Part shown: piece after piece, positions 10,087 through 18,345 of the stretch | How the letters are laid out: every line of letters starts with the position of its first letter | Numbering within the stretch: position 1 is the first letter of the stretch | DNA from: Rhizobium rhododendri | GTDB lineage: Bacteria; Pseudomonadota; Alphaproteobacteria; Rhizobiales; Rhizobiaceae | Direction of reading: 5' to 3' | DNA length: 64,000 bases | Assembly: GCF_007000325.2 (NCBI RefSeq) | Contig: NZ_CP117267.1 | Coordinates: 868,001-932,000 of the forward strand | Program-made: the position numbers and the translations under genes | Notes under the pieces: generated by a model | Seen by the model: the letters and a program-made list of their open reading frames with translations, nothing else | What the model was told of the DNA's origin: nothing | Databases searched by the model: none

Positions 10087-10548
10087 TCAAATCGAGCGTA
10101 CGGTCACCGTGCCGATCAGCAGGTCGTGCAGGAGCCTGCTGCGATCGGTGAACAAGCCGACGAGCAGCACCAGCGGCGTCAGTACCGAGTTGAGGATCCA
10201 GAACAGCACAAGATGGACGATCGCCGTCATGAAATCGATGCGCTGCCCGTCGATGCGGCGCATGCCGATGCCGACCGAGCGCATCCCGAGCGACGCTTGC
10301 GCTGGCCCGCCGACAGTCATGCCGAAGTACAAGCCTGCAACGATGACGAACAACGCCGGATACAGGAAGAATCCGAGCCCAAGCGTGGCCACTGACACGA
10401 TGAACAGCAGGATCCCGGCCGGAATGCACAGCAGGGCAACGATGAAGTAATCGAGGATGAACGCGAACACGCGGCGGCTGAGAACGCCGCTATAGGTGCG
10501 CCAGTCGTCCTGTACGGCGGGAATTGGGCTAGGGTTCAACGACATCAT
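10087..10548 (-). CDS. RDD-family membrane protein
   Basis: 153-residue integral membrane protein of the RDD family: RR-V/F-A-F-x-L-D-Y at residues ~25-34 gives the family its name, followed by about three hydrophobic segments and the conserved C-terminal RLLHDLLIGT. Family function is poorly defined; some members act as Na+/H+ antiporters or insert assembly factors. GGAG lies 4-5 bp before the start (ATGATG; first ATG chosen). It follows hemB at 165 bp on the same strand. Confidence 0.85.
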   Translation of the reverse strand: MMSLNPSPIPAVQDDWRTYSGVLSRRVFAFILDYFIVALLCIPAGILLFIVSVATLGLGFFLYPALFVIVAGLYFGMTVGGPAQASLGMRSVGIGMRRIDGQRIDFMTAIVHLVLFWILNSVLTPLVLLVGLFTDRSRLLHDLLIGTVTVRSI

Positions 10549-10641
10549 CGTGCTCCGCGGTTACGTCGTCAGAGATATGGTATGGCCGCCGGGAAATCGC
10601 AAGAGCGCCAAGAAAACCGCCCCCGCAATAAGGGCGAGGGT

Positions 10642-10657
10642 GAGGGGCATGCCCCTC
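10642..10657. repeat. 16-bp perfect palindrome downstream of hemB
   Basis: GAGGGGCATGCCCCTC is fully symmetric and sits 57 bp after the hemB stop, before the RDD gene. Without a T run it is not a classical terminator; it may stabilise the hemB 3' end or bind a protein. Confidence 0.4.
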
Positions 10658-10713
10658 TAGCGTCATCGCGACGCCACAGCAATCAGCGGCCCCTCCCGAA
10701 AGCCAGACTGCGC

Positions 10714-11727
10714 TCACCTCTTGGCAAGCGCCTTGGCGACGTCGATGGCGAAATAGGTCAGGATCCCGTCGCATCCGGCGCGCTTGAAGGAGAGCAGGGT
10801 TTCCATCATGGCGCGGTCGCCGTCGATCCAGCCGTTCATCGCTGCCGCCTTGATCTGCGAGTATTCGCCTGAGACCTGGTAGGCATAGGTGGGCAGGCCG
10901 AACGCCTCCTTCAGCCGCCAACAGATATCGAGGTAGGGCAGGCCGGGCTTCACCATCAGCATGTCGGCGCCTTCCTCGACGTCCATGGTCGCCTCGCGCA
11001 AGGCCTCGGTGCCGTTGGCCGGGTCGATGTAATAGCTCTTCTTGTCGCCCTTCAGCAGGCCGCCGGTGTTGATCGCCTCGCGGTAGGGGCCATAGAAAGC
11101 GGAGGAGAACTTCGTCGCATAGGACATGATGCCGACCATCTGGTGGCCGTGGGCGTCCAGCGCGCGGCGGATTGCGCCGATGCGGCCGTCCATCATGTCC
11201 GACGGAGCAATGATGTCGGCGCCGGCATCGGCCTGGACGATGGCCGCCCGGACGATCTGGTCCACCGTCTCGTCATTGACGATCTCGCCATCGCGCAGGA
11301 TGCCGTCATGGCCGTGGCTGGTGAAAGGGTCGAGCGCCACGTCGGTGATAATACCGATGTTGGGAACCTCCCTCTTGATGGCTCTGGTTGCGAGATTGAT
11401 CAGGTTGTTCGCCTCAAGGCTCTGTGAGCCCGTCTGGTCGCGCAGTGCCATCTCGACGTCTGGAAAAGTGGCAATCGCCGGAATGCCGAGATCGGCGGCC
11501 ATCCTGGCGGCCTCGACCGCCTTGTCTATCGTCATGCGGTTGACCCCGGGCATGGCCGTGATCGGATCGACGATGCCGGTACCGGGAATGAGAAAGATCG
11601 GCCAGATGAGATCGTCGACTGTCACCCGGTTTTCCTGCACCATGCGACGGGTCCAGTCGGCCTTGCGATTGCGGCGCATGCGCCGATGGCCGGTGATCTC
11701 GTCCACCAGGTGGGTCTTGTCCGACAT
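10714..11727 (-). CDS. hemB: Delta-aminolevulinic acid dehydratase (porphobilinogen synthase)
   Basis: Condenses two 5-aminolevulinate molecules to porphobilinogen in haem biosynthesis (cytosol). 337 residues, normal length. The two active-site lysines are visible: Lys206 in YATKFSSAFYGPYR and Lys260 in MLMVKPGLPYLD (Schiff base). The metal segment reads DVALDPFTSHGHDGI, with Asp in place of the zinc-binding Cys residues, so this is the magnesium-dependent type found in rhizobia and Pseudomonas. An AAAGGA ribosome binding site precedes the ATG. Divergent from the small membrane protein at 11860. Confidence 0.97.
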   Translation of the reverse strand: MSDKTHLVDEITGHRRMRRNRKADWTRRMVQENRVTVDDLIWPIFLIPGTGIVDPITAMPGVNRMTIDKAVEAARMAADLGIPAIATFPDVEMALRDQTGSQSLEANNLINLATRAIKREVPNIGIITDVALDPFTSHGHDGILRDGEIVNDETVDQIVRAAIVQADAGADIIAPSDMMDGRIGAIRRALDAHGHQMVGIMSYATKFSSAFYGPYREAINTGGLLKGDKKSYYIDPANGTEALREATMDVEEGADMLMVKPGLPYLDICWRLKEAFGLPTYAYQVSGEYSQIKAAAMNGWIDGDRAMMETLLSFKRAGCDGILTYFAIDVAKALAKR

Positions 11728-11859
11728 GTCGGTCGTCCTTTATCTCTGTCCTTGTATAGGCCGCTCATTAGCATGGTGGCGATGCAAAATAAAACCAGAC
11801 GAAAGGCCGCAGCCATCAAGCCGCTGGCGAGGTGCCGATTGCCTGCCTATGATTTGCTC

Positions 11860-12297
11860 ATGAAACATGATTCTTCCGCCATTCCGAAACGCAGCGTCCT
11901 GGACATCCTGTTCATCGTCTTCCTGCGCCTGATCGCCGTGTCCTGCCTATGGTTCGGGCTGCAATACTGGTCGATGCTGGTGGGCTATTCTCTGGCTGGC
12001 CAGGGCCGCTTCGATTTGCTGAGTCTGCCCTGGAAGGTCGCCGGCGCAGGCCTTGCCGTCGTTTTTCCCGTTGCAGCTCTCGGCCTGTGGCTGACGGTGT
12101 CCTGGGGACCGGTCATCTGGCTCTGCGCCGCAGGCGGCCAGGCGCTGATGTACGGGGTGTGGCCGGAGGTGTTCGGCAGCAATCCGCTGGTGATGATCCT
12201 GCACGCCGCAGTGGTCATTCTCTACTGCATTTTTCGCGTCATGCTCTACGTGGAGAAGCGGCAGCGCCGCAAAAGTGTAACCGTTGATTTACCCTGA
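11860..12297 (+). CDS. Small membrane protein, DUF6163-like
   Basis: 145-residue protein with four hydrophobic segments (from residue ~12: VLDILFIVFLRLIAVSCLWF) and a basic C-terminal tail. It looks like the conserved rhizobial membrane protein that stands between hemB and the ldtR regulator; no function is known to me. The ATG at 11860 is chosen because upstream in-frame starts would add a non-hydrophobic extension overlapping the hemB promoter. The 130 bp to ldtR suggests separate transcription. Confidence 0.7.
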   Translation: MKHDSSAIPKRSVLDILFIVFLRLIAVSCLWFGLQYWSMLVGYSLAGQGRFDLLSLPWKVAGAGLAVVFPVAALGLWLTVSWGPVIWLCAAGGQALMYGVWPEVFGSNPLVMILHAAVVILYCIFRVMLYVEKRQRRKSVTVDLP

Positions 12298-12427
12298 GAC
12301 ACATCGGGCCTTTGGTAAGGTGCTGTTAAGCCTGCAGTTTAAGTAGAATTTTATGTGTATTCGATAGTGTCTGTCTCAAGGCGGGAAGAAAACCAACACC
12401 GCCAAACAAAACAGTGAGGCAGTCATC

Positions 12428-12943
12428 ATGAACACGAAAATCAAGCCGCAGGCCGTGTCTCCCGTCCAGGACGTCAAGGTCGAAGCCATCCGCGATCTCT
12501 ACATGGAATCGCTGCACCTGGTCGAGCGTCTCCACCGCCGTCTCCTTGATGTCATCAAGGACGAGTTCGACCGCCAGGGTCGCAGCGACGTCAACGCCAT
12601 CCAGGCACTTCTGCTTTTCAACATCGGCAACTCGGAACTGACCGCCGGCGAACTTCGCTCACGCGGCTATTATCTGGGCTCGAACGTTTCCTATAACGTT
12701 AAGAAGCTCGTCGATCTCGGCTTCATCAATCACCAGCGCTCGCGTATCGACCGTCGCTCTGTTCGCATCAGCCTGACCGACAGCGGTCAGGACATCGCCG
12801 AGACTGTCGCCAAACTCTACGAGCGCCACATCGGCTCCATCGACAAGGTCGGCGGCATCGGCACCGACGAATTCACTCAGATGAACAAGCTCCTGCAGCG
12901 CCTCGACCGCTTCTGGAACGACTCGATCATGTACCGCCTGTAA
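12428..12943 (+). CDS. ldtR: MarR-family regulator LdtR
   Basis: 171-residue winged-helix regulator. The MarR core spans about residues 45-150 (ELTAGELRSRGYYLGSNVSY as recognition helix, then the wing RSRIDRRSVRISLT). It closely matches what I know of LdtR of Liberibacter and Sinorhizobium, a MarR-type factor that activates the L,D-transpeptidase gene ldtP and is involved in osmotic-stress tolerance. A gene of the LdtP type lies in this window at 21153. A repeat element starts 8 bp after the stop codon. The start has a GAGG ribosome binding site 10 bp upstream. Confidence 0.85.
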   Translation: MNTKIKPQAVSPVQDVKVEAIRDLYMESLHLVERLHRRLLDVIKDEFDRQGRSDVNAIQALLLFNIGNSELTAGELRSRGYYLGSNVSYNVKKLVDLGFINHQRSRIDRRSVRISLTDSGQDIAETVAKLYERHIGSIDKVGGIGTDEFTQMNKLLQRLDRFWNDSIMYRL

Positions 12944-12951
12944 AATCTGCC

Positions 12952-13032
12952 GGGCCGTTATCCCAGATGGCCCGACCGAGACCTCCAGTTGGTGCCTGAG
13001 GGCGCAATCATGCGGTGACGCATGGTTGCGCC
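12952..13032. repeat. Palindromic intergenic element, copy 1 (RIME-like)
   Basis: First of two direct copies of an ~82-bp element. It has two palindromes: GGGCC-N12-GGCCC at the left, and a right-hand hairpin with 14-nt arms (13001-13032, GGCGCAATCATGCG against CGCATGGTTGCGCC). Between them lies GAGACCTCCAGTTGGTGCCT, identical in copy 2. Two large palindromes in about 100 bp is the architecture described for rhizobial intergenic mosaic elements (RIME1), but I could not check the sequence match. A tandem small-RNA pair (AbcR-like) is the alternative. Confidence 0.6.
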
Positions 13033-13048
13033 TGCTGGCATTTGTGCG

Positions 13049-13092
13049 GGGAAGACGAGATCCCGGCGGGCTGAGCCCGGAGGGTCTTCCCC
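13049..13092. repeat. Large hairpin downstream of the P-loop kinase gene
   Basis: GGGGAAGAC pairs with GTCTTCCCC, with an inner GGGCTGAGCCC hairpin, ending exactly at the kinase stop codon. No T run, so it is a possible factor-independent terminator of weak type or part of the neighbouring mosaic element. Confidence 0.45.
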
Positions 13093-13623
13093 TCAGAGCG
13101 AAAAACTTTTCCGTGCAGCGTCAGGCATGGCTGCTAAGATTGCCGCAATGCTTTCGTCGACGGAGAGGTGGGCGGTGTCGAGGCTGAGGTGCGGACTATC
13201 CCATGGCTCGTACTGACGTTGCGCAACATCTTCCCAGGTCGGCAGCTTCAATCCTTCGACAGCTGACGGTCGGCTTTCCACACGATGCCGATGCATCTCC
13301 GGGTCGGAACATACGACCTCGACCTCGATGAAGCTCACTTTTACCTCTGCTGCGATGTCCCTGAAGGCTGCACGGGTTATTTCGACAGGATTGACAGAGT
13401 CGGCAATCACGAATTGGCCGAGGGCGAGATTGTCTGCAGCGAGGCGGTAGCTCGTCAAATAGCCGGCCGGACCCACATCCTTGCCTTGCGGTAAAATCTC
13501 GGCAGAACGAATTGCCTGCTCAATGGAGTCTATGCGCAGGTAAACCGCCTTGGTCCGGCTTGCCAAGGCTTGGGCGATGGTGCTTTTCCCGCTGCCGGGC
13601 AATCCGCCAAAGATAAAAAACAT
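13093..13623 (-). CDS. P-loop kinase of the zeta-toxin/AAA_33 type
   Basis: 176-residue nucleotide-binding protein beginning MFFIFGGLPGSGKSTIAQAL: Walker A GLPGSGKST at residues 7-15, close to the N-terminus as in small kinases. An acidic LRID follows near residue 30, and a DPEMHRHRVESR lid-like region near residue 115. This is the AAA_33/zeta-like family of small-molecule kinases; no antitoxin gene is adjacent, so I do not call it a toxin. Start at ATG 13623 has GGAG 9 bp upstream; the longer upstream reading has no such signal. The gene is bracketed by two copies of a palindromic element (12952-13032 and 13849-13931). Confidence 0.8.
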   Translation of the reverse strand: MFFIFGGLPGSGKSTIAQALASRTKAVYLRIDSIEQAIRSAEILPQGKDVGPAGYLTSYRLAADNLALGQFVIADSVNPVEITRAAFRDIAAEVKVSFIEVEVVCSDPEMHRHRVESRPSAVEGLKLPTWEDVAQRQYEPWDSPHLSLDTAHLSVDESIAAILAAMPDAARKSFSL

Positions 13624-13848
13624 CCGACAATTCTCCGTCGTTCGCATACGACTCCAGTCGGCCACAGGTCTCCTGGTAGCATTGGCGATATTTACCGCTG
13701 CCACTGCGACAGATTTATATCGCCTCTCGATTGTTCGCGAATTCCAAATGCAGCGTTTTACCTTTCGCCGCCAGATCGTCACAGAAACGTAACGAAAACA
13801 ATGCTATCTCGGCGTCGGACTGATCACGTGCCATCTGCAAATTTTGAC

Positions 13849-13931
13849 GGGCCGTTATCCCAGATGACCCGGCAGAGACCTCCAGTTGGTGCCTGAAGGG
13901 CGCGACGGTGCAGGGATGTGCGGTCGCGCCC
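13849..13931. repeat. Palindromic intergenic element, copy 2 (RIME-like)
   Basis: Direct copy of the element at 12952 with only three substitutions in the first ~48 positions. The terminal hairpin (GGGCGCGAC...GTCGCGCCC) differs in sequence from copy 1 while the pairing is kept, i.e. compensatory change. This points to selection on, or an origin through, the folded form. Lies between the kinase and the 80-aa gene. Confidence 0.6.
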
Positions 13932-13970
13932 GCAGGTGTTCACCCGGCGCGACCATCTTTTCGCAAAATG

Positions 13971-14213
13971 TTATCTTGCAGTTTTGGTCATCAGGGCGCG
14001 ACCGGCATTGCGGATGGTCAACGCCGAATCCGCCATCGGTGCGACGAGGCCGGCGGCAATGGCAGCCGTCAGGGCTTCAGCGTAATCTTCGCCTTCGAGG
14101 CCGTGCTTCTTGGAATGATTGAGGACAGCGCCGCGGGTGGAGGTCGGCGAGGCGCCGAAACGGCTGTTCTGAAAGGCATTTACGATGATCAGGTATTTTT
14201 CGTCGAGGGTCAT
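13971..14213 (-). CDS. Small protein of unknown function (80 aa)
   Basis: Unrecognised soluble 80-residue protein with mixed charge, predicted mostly helical, no membrane segment and no Cys. A good ribosome binding site (GGAG, 5 bp before the ATG) and rhizobial codon use support it as a real gene. The pattern LDEKYLIIVNAFQNSRFGASP with later GLVAPMADSALTIRNAGRAL looks like a small winged-helix-like or regulatory fold, but that is a guess. Confidence 0.6.
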   Translation of the reverse strand: MTLDEKYLIIVNAFQNSRFGASPTSTRGAVLNHSKKHGLEGEDYAEALTAAIAAGLVAPMADSALTIRNAGRALMTKTAR

Positions 14214-14370
14214 GATAGCTCCGATGCGGTTCCGGTGGTGCTACCAGTAAGCGAGGCCAAGCGATACCTTCGTTCTGCACGGGTGGCAGAATTCTTGCAT
14301 TATCTAGCTGTCCGGCCGATTTTTTGTGCTTTTTTCGGCCGGCTCCGACGCTGCTCGCCCCAATCTGCAG

Positions 14371-14748
14371 CTAGCCGCGGCGGCGCGATTTCGGTCTGGA
14401 TGCCAATTGGTCGAGGGCGCCGGAATGGGCTTTTCCCCAGTTATAGAGCATCTCGATCGGCTCGACGAACTCAATGCCGAGGGGCGTCAGGCTGTATTCG
14501 ACGCGCGGCGGGACAACGTCGAACACCTGCCGGGTAACCAGCCCGTCATTTTCCATCTCTCGGAGCGTCTGCGTCAGCATCTTCTTGCTGATGCCAGGCA
14601 GGCTGCGCTGCAGAACGCCGGTGCGGCAGGTTCCGCCGTGCAGCGTATGCAGTGCGTGCAGCACCATGCTCGTCCACTTGACGCTGAAGAGCTCCAGCAC
14701 CCGGCGGGGCGCGCAGTCTTCCTCGTGGGTCGGTATATCGTCTTTCAT
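14371..14748 (-). CDS. HxlR-family transcriptional regulator
   Basis: 125-residue winged-helix regulator of the HxlR (DUF24) family: conserved N-terminal Cys in EEDCAPRRVLEL, then FSVKWTSMVLHAL, LQRSLPGISKKMLTQTLREM (recognition helix) and the wing YSLTPLG. Many HxlR proteins sense reactive electrophiles or oxidants through the N-terminal Cys and control a divergent oxidoreductase. Here the divergent gene, 94 bp away, encodes a reductase, which fits. Start chosen at ATG 14748, 5 bp after GGGAGG; an upstream GTG would overlap that site. Confidence 0.9.
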   Translation of the reverse strand: MKDDIPTHEEDCAPRRVLELFSVKWTSMVLHALHTLHGGTCRTGVLQRSLPGISKKMLTQTLREMENDGLVTRQVFDVVPPRVEYSLTPLGIEFVEPIEMLYNWGKAHSGALDQLASRPKSRRRG

Positions 14749-14842
14749 GGGCACCTCCCGGTGGCTATGGCACTTAACGGTGCCTTCTAGCAGAGCCTGC
14801 GCAAATTGCCTATTTCCTCTTCAGCAAAAGGAGTTTGGAAAC

Positions 14843-15907
14843 ATGACGAAATCAGCCCTCATCATTGGCGCCACCGGCATTGTCGGCAATAACCTCGCCC
14901 GTCATCTCATCGACAAGGGTTTCGAGGTAGCAGGCCTTGCCCGCAATCCGGCAAGCGACATCGCCGGCCTGCGCCCGGTTGCCGCCAACCTGCTCGATCC
15001 CGAAAGTCTCGCCTCCGCCGTGCGCGACCTGAAGCCTAGCCATGTCTTCTTCAGCACATGGTCGCGTCAGGCGACTGAGCTCGAAAATATCCGCGTCAAC
15101 GGCGCGATGGTAAAGAACCTGCTCGATGCGCTCCGCCCACACAAGTCGGTCGAGCACGTGGCGCTGGTCACCGGCCTCAAGCACTACCTCGGGCCTTTCG
15201 AGGCCTACGGCAAGGGCGTGCTGCCGGCCACACCGTTCCGCGAGGAGCAGGGTCGCCTCGAAGTCGATAATTTCTACTATGCACAGGAAGACGAGGTTTT
15301 CGCCGCCGCCAAGACCGATGGCTTTAGCTGGAGCGTCGACCGCCCGCACACCATCATCGGCTACGCACTCGGCAACGCCATGAACATGGGCGTGACGCTT
15401 GCCGTCTACGCCTCGATCTGCAAGGCGACCGGCCGTCCCTTCATCTTCCCGGGCTCGCCGATGCAGTGGAACGGCTTGTCGGATATGACAGACGCCCGCC
15501 TGCTCGCCCGCCATCTGGAATGGGCCTCGACCACGGATGCAGCTCGGAACAAGGATTTCAACGTCGTCAACGGCGATGTCTTCCGCTGGAGCTGGATGTG
15601 GCAGCGCATCGCTGGATGGTTCGACATCGAGCCACAGCCGCTGCCATCCGAAATGACGACGCTCGAATCACAGCTCGCCGATGCTGGACCGATCTGGGCG
15701 GACATCGCCGCCAAGAACGGTCTTGCGGAACATGACATCAACAAGCTCGCCTCCGCCTGGCACACGGACGCCGATCTCGGCCGCCCCATCGAGGTCATGA
15801 CCGACATGAGCAAGAGCCGCAAACTCGGTTTCCTCGACTACCAGGCTACCGACGACAGCTTCACGGACCTCTTCACCCGCCTCCGGGAAGCCCGCATTAT
15901 CCCCTGA
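14843..15907 (+). CDS. SDR-family reductase (PRISE-like)
   Basis: 354-residue NAD(P)-dependent extended SDR. The nucleotide-binding motif GATGIVGNNLARHL is at residues 9-22. Further on come the STW segment and VTGLKHYLG (Lys and Tyr in the positions used by progesterone 5-beta-reductase/iridoid synthase-like, PRISE, enzymes, which reduce activated enones). AAAGGAG 10 bp before the ATG decides the start; a longer upstream frame overlaps the regulator promoter. Likely controlled by the divergent HxlR regulator and possibly a detoxifying enone reductase; substrate unknown. Confidence 0.85.
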   Translation: MTKSALIIGATGIVGNNLARHLIDKGFEVAGLARNPASDIAGLRPVAANLLDPESLASAVRDLKPSHVFFSTWSRQATELENIRVNGAMVKNLLDALRPHKSVEHVALVTGLKHYLGPFEAYGKGVLPATPFREEQGRLEVDNFYYAQEDEVFAAAKTDGFSWSVDRPHTIIGYALGNAMNMGVTLAVYASICKATGRPFIFPGSPMQWNGLSDMTDARLLARHLEWASTTDAARNKDFNVVNGDVFRWSWMWQRIAGWFDIEPQPLPSEMTTLESQLADAGPIWADIAAKNGLAEHDINKLASAWHTDADLGRPIEVMTDMSKSRKLGFLDYQATDDSFTDLFTRLREARIIP

Positions 15908-16003
15908 GTTAAGGGGTCAAGCCGGGGATAGGCATGGTTCCGCCCCCGGCCGTGCCCTATATCGTCCCTGGCAAGGTAGCTCGTAATCCTTGGCCCCGTC
16001 GCT

Positions 16004-16081
16004 CGTCATCCTCGGGCTCGACCCGAGGACCCACGACCTCAGAGTGTTTTACGGGTCCTCGGGTCAAGCCCGAGGATGACG
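16004..16081. repeat. 78-bp hyphenated inverted repeat between convergent genes
   Basis: Arms of 29 bp (16004-16032 and 16053-16081) match as reverse complements with one mismatch, separated by a 20-bp loop. Each arm is itself nearly palindromic around CCTCGGG...CCCGAGG. The core TCATCCTCGGG is a motif I associate with dispersed intergenic repeats in alphaproteobacteria. Between the reductase gene and pqqE, it may end both transcripts. Confidence 0.8.
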
Positions 16082-16121
16082 AACTCTGGAGGCTCGTCCA
16101 CCATCATCACACCGCCCACCA

Positions 16122-17249
16122 TTACCGACCGCGATAAACAAACGGCGGCGGGATCGCGAGCGAGTCGGCTTTGGCCCGCGCCGTCAGTTCGCCGCGCAAT
16201 GGAGAGAATGCGCAGACGGGGTCTGTGGCGGCGGGGTCGCCGGCGAGCGCCATGGCCTGGCAGCGACAGCCGCCGAAATCGATGTGCTTTCGGTCGCATG
16301 AGCGGCAGGGTTCCTGCATCCAGTCGTCGCCGCGATAGGCGTTGAAGGCGGCGCTGTCGTACCAGATTTCGGAAAGCGGCCGCTCCGTGGCGTTGTCGAA
16401 GGCGAGGCCGGGGATAGTCTCGGCGGCGTGGCAGGGCAGCACCTTTCCTGAAGGCGTGACGTTGAGGCCGATGCGCGCCCAGCCGCCCATGCAGGCTTTG
16501 GGGAAACGCGCATGATGGTCGGCCGGCACATAGTCGATAACCAGCGTGCCTTCGAGCCGCTTGCGCGATGCATCGACGAAGGCGTTGGTCGCTTCCACCT
16601 GCTCCAGCGTCGGCATCAGGGCCTGCCGGTTGCGCTCCGCCCAGCCGTGGAACTGTACTGTGGCTATCTCGATGCGCCGGGCGCCGAGCGCGATGGCGAG
16701 ATCGAGCATGCCGCCAATCTCTTCCATATTCTGCTTGTGGCAGACGGCGTTGACCGTCAGCGGAATGCCGGCTGCGCGCGTCCATTCAGCAACCGCCATC
16801 TTGCGCGCATAGCCACCCCGGTAGCCGCCGACCTGATCGGCCTTTTCAGGCGTGATGCCCTGGATCGATAGTTGCAGGTGGTCGAGACCGGCGTCGGCCA
16901 GTTCGGCGATGCGGGCTTCGGTGAGGCCGACGCCCGATGTGATGAGGTTGGTGTAGAGCCCGAAGCCGGCTGCCGCGCGCGTCAGTTCGACCAGATCGCG
17001 CCGCGACGCCGGCTCGCCGCCGGACAGATGCAGGTGCAGGACACCCATGGCTGCCGCCTGGCGAAAGATCTCGATCCACTGTTCGGTGCTGAGCTCCGCA
17101 TTAGCCCGCACCAGCTCCAGCGGATTGGAGCAATAGGGGCAGGCGAGCGGACAGCGGTGCGTAAGCTCGGCAAGCAGCGCCATAGGCGGTGGAGCTGCAA
17201 CGCGGCGCGCCTCCGCCATCGATTTTTCCGCTGAGAAGACGACGGTCAT
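16122..17249 (-). CDS. pqqE: PQQ biosynthesis radical SAM protein PqqE
   Basis: 375-residue radical S-adenosylmethionine enzyme that, with PqqD, cross-links Glu and Tyr of the PqqA peptide, the first committed step of pyrroloquinoline quinone synthesis. The [4Fe-4S] motif CPLACPYC gives Cys33, Cys37 and Cys40. The C-terminal SPASM region has further cluster ligands (CMGGW, PCHAAE, CRSCDRKHIDFGGCRC). Last gene of the operon pqqABCDE; its ATG overlaps the pqqD stop (ATGA). Confidence 0.97.
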   Translation of the reverse strand: MTVVFSAEKSMAEARRVAAPPPMALLAELTHRCPLACPYCSNPLELVRANAELSTEQWIEIFRQAAAMGVLHLHLSGGEPASRRDLVELTRAAAGFGLYTNLITSGVGLTEARIAELADAGLDHLQLSIQGITPEKADQVGGYRGGYARKMAVAEWTRAAGIPLTVNAVCHKQNMEEIGGMLDLAIALGARRIEIATVQFHGWAERNRQALMPTLEQVEATNAFVDASRKRLEGTLVIDYVPADHHARFPKACMGGWARIGLNVTPSGKVLPCHAAETIPGLAFDNATERPLSEIWYDSAAFNAYRGDDWMQEPCRSCDRKHIDFGGCRCQAMALAGDPAATDPVCAFSPLRGELTARAKADSLAIPPPFVYRGR

Positions 17250-17545
17250 TGGACGACCTCCAGCATCCGGCGATTGGCGAACTCTTGCGCAAAGGCGATG
17301 ATGTCGGCCAGAACCTGGTCCTTCGGAGCACCGAAATCGCGGGCAAAGCCGTCAGCGATCTGATCGAGGCTCTTCACGCCATCGAGTGCGCGGACGATGG
17401 CGACAGCGATCTCGTCGAGCGCCAGCGCCCGCTCGGGCGCCAGCAGCACCATCTGCTTGCGCACCGGGTCGTCGTGCAGCCGCACGCCGCGCGGCAGCTT
17501 GATGACGGTTTCGGCGGTGATGGTGACTGTCTGTTGGTCGCTCAC
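17246..17545 (-). CDS. pqqD: PQQ peptide chaperone PqqD
   Basis: 99-residue peptide-binding protein of the RRE type that holds PqqA and presents it to PqqE. The typical RLHDDPVRKQMVLLAPERAL segment at residues ~22-41 is the binding fold. GTG start overlaps the pqqC stop (GTGA) and its own stop overlaps pqqE, so the three are translationally coupled. Confidence 0.95.
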   Translation of the reverse strand: MSDQQTVTITAETVIKLPRGVRLHDDPVRKQMVLLAPERALALDEIAVAIVRALDGVKSLDQIADGFARDFGAPKDQVLADIIAFAQEFANRRMLEVVQ

Positions 17546-18345
17546 AGGCGCTGTCCCTTCGGGAAATCATCATCCGGCGAAAAAGCAATGACCGCCTCGC
17601 GGCCATCCCATCCCCCGGGCGGAATGCGGCCGGGCGTTACATAGGCGGAATAAAGCGCGTCGAGTTGAGACCAGAGCACATCGGTCTTGAAGGTCAGTGC
17701 CGCTGCGGCCGCATCCTGCTTTTCCAGCGTATCGGCATGGTCGAGTACATAGCCGAGCCCGAAGGCTACCTCCTCTGGTGCTTCGTTGAGACGCTGGCGA
17801 AAATAGGCGAGTGCCCGATCGTCGGCAAAGGCATAGTGCTTCAGCAATCCGGCAATGCGGTCGGCGTGGATTTTCGGTGCAAACATTTCTGTCAGCGACG
17901 AGGCGACGGCTTCCAGCATCGGCTTCTCGCGCACGAAATGCAGATAGGCGTCGACGGCGAAGCGGGTTCCGGCCAGCACACCCCTCGTCGATGCAACATA
18001 ATCCGGATCGAGACCGACGGCTTCGGCAAGCTTCAGCCAACGGCGGATACCACCGCCTTCCTCGATGCCGCCATCATGATCCTCGATCCGCCGGCGCCAG
18101 GCGCGGCGCAGATCGGGGTTGTCCGAGCGAGACATGAAAGCGGCATCCTTCATGGGGATGCGGCTCTGATAGTAGAACCGGTTGATCACCCAGGCGCGCA
18201 CCTGTGTCAGGCTACATTCGCCGCCGTGCAGCATGACGTGGAAAGGGTGCTTGTCATGGTATCGTTCCGCGCCGATGGCCCTCAGGCGATCTTCGAAACT
18301 GTGTCGGTCAGGTGTTTGTTGCAAGATTGATCTCCATGCCGTCAT
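17542..18345 (-). CDS. pqqC: Pyrroloquinoline-quinone synthase PqqC
   Basis: Cofactor-free oxidase catalysing the last ring closure and eight-electron oxidation to PQQ. 267 residues from ATG 18345; a haem-oxygenase-like all-helical fold. Conserved segments HPFHVMLHGGECS, RFYYQSRIPMKD and RIEDHDG are visible. This start overlaps pqqB by 38 bp; a TTG seven codons later (LQQTPDRHSFEDRL) is an alternative that reduces the overlap. Confidence 0.93.
   Translation of the reverse strand: MTAWRSILQQTPDRHSFEDRLRAIGAERYHDKHPFHVMLHGGECSLTQVRAWVINRFYYQSRIPMKDAAFMSRSDNPDLRRAWRRRIEDHDGGIEEGGGIRRWLKLAEAVGLDPDYVASTRGVLAGTRFAVDAYLHFVREKPMLEAVASSLTEMFAPKIHADRIAGLLKHYAFADDRALAYFRQRLNEAPEEVAFGLGYVLDHADTLEKQDAAAAALTFKTDVLWSQLDALYSAYVTPGRIPPGGWDGREAVIAFSPDDDFPKGQRL

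Noticed and set aside
13093..13623. Zeta-toxin call for the kinase
   Set aside because: Walker A and size fit the superfamily, but there is no epsilon-like antitoxin gene beside it.
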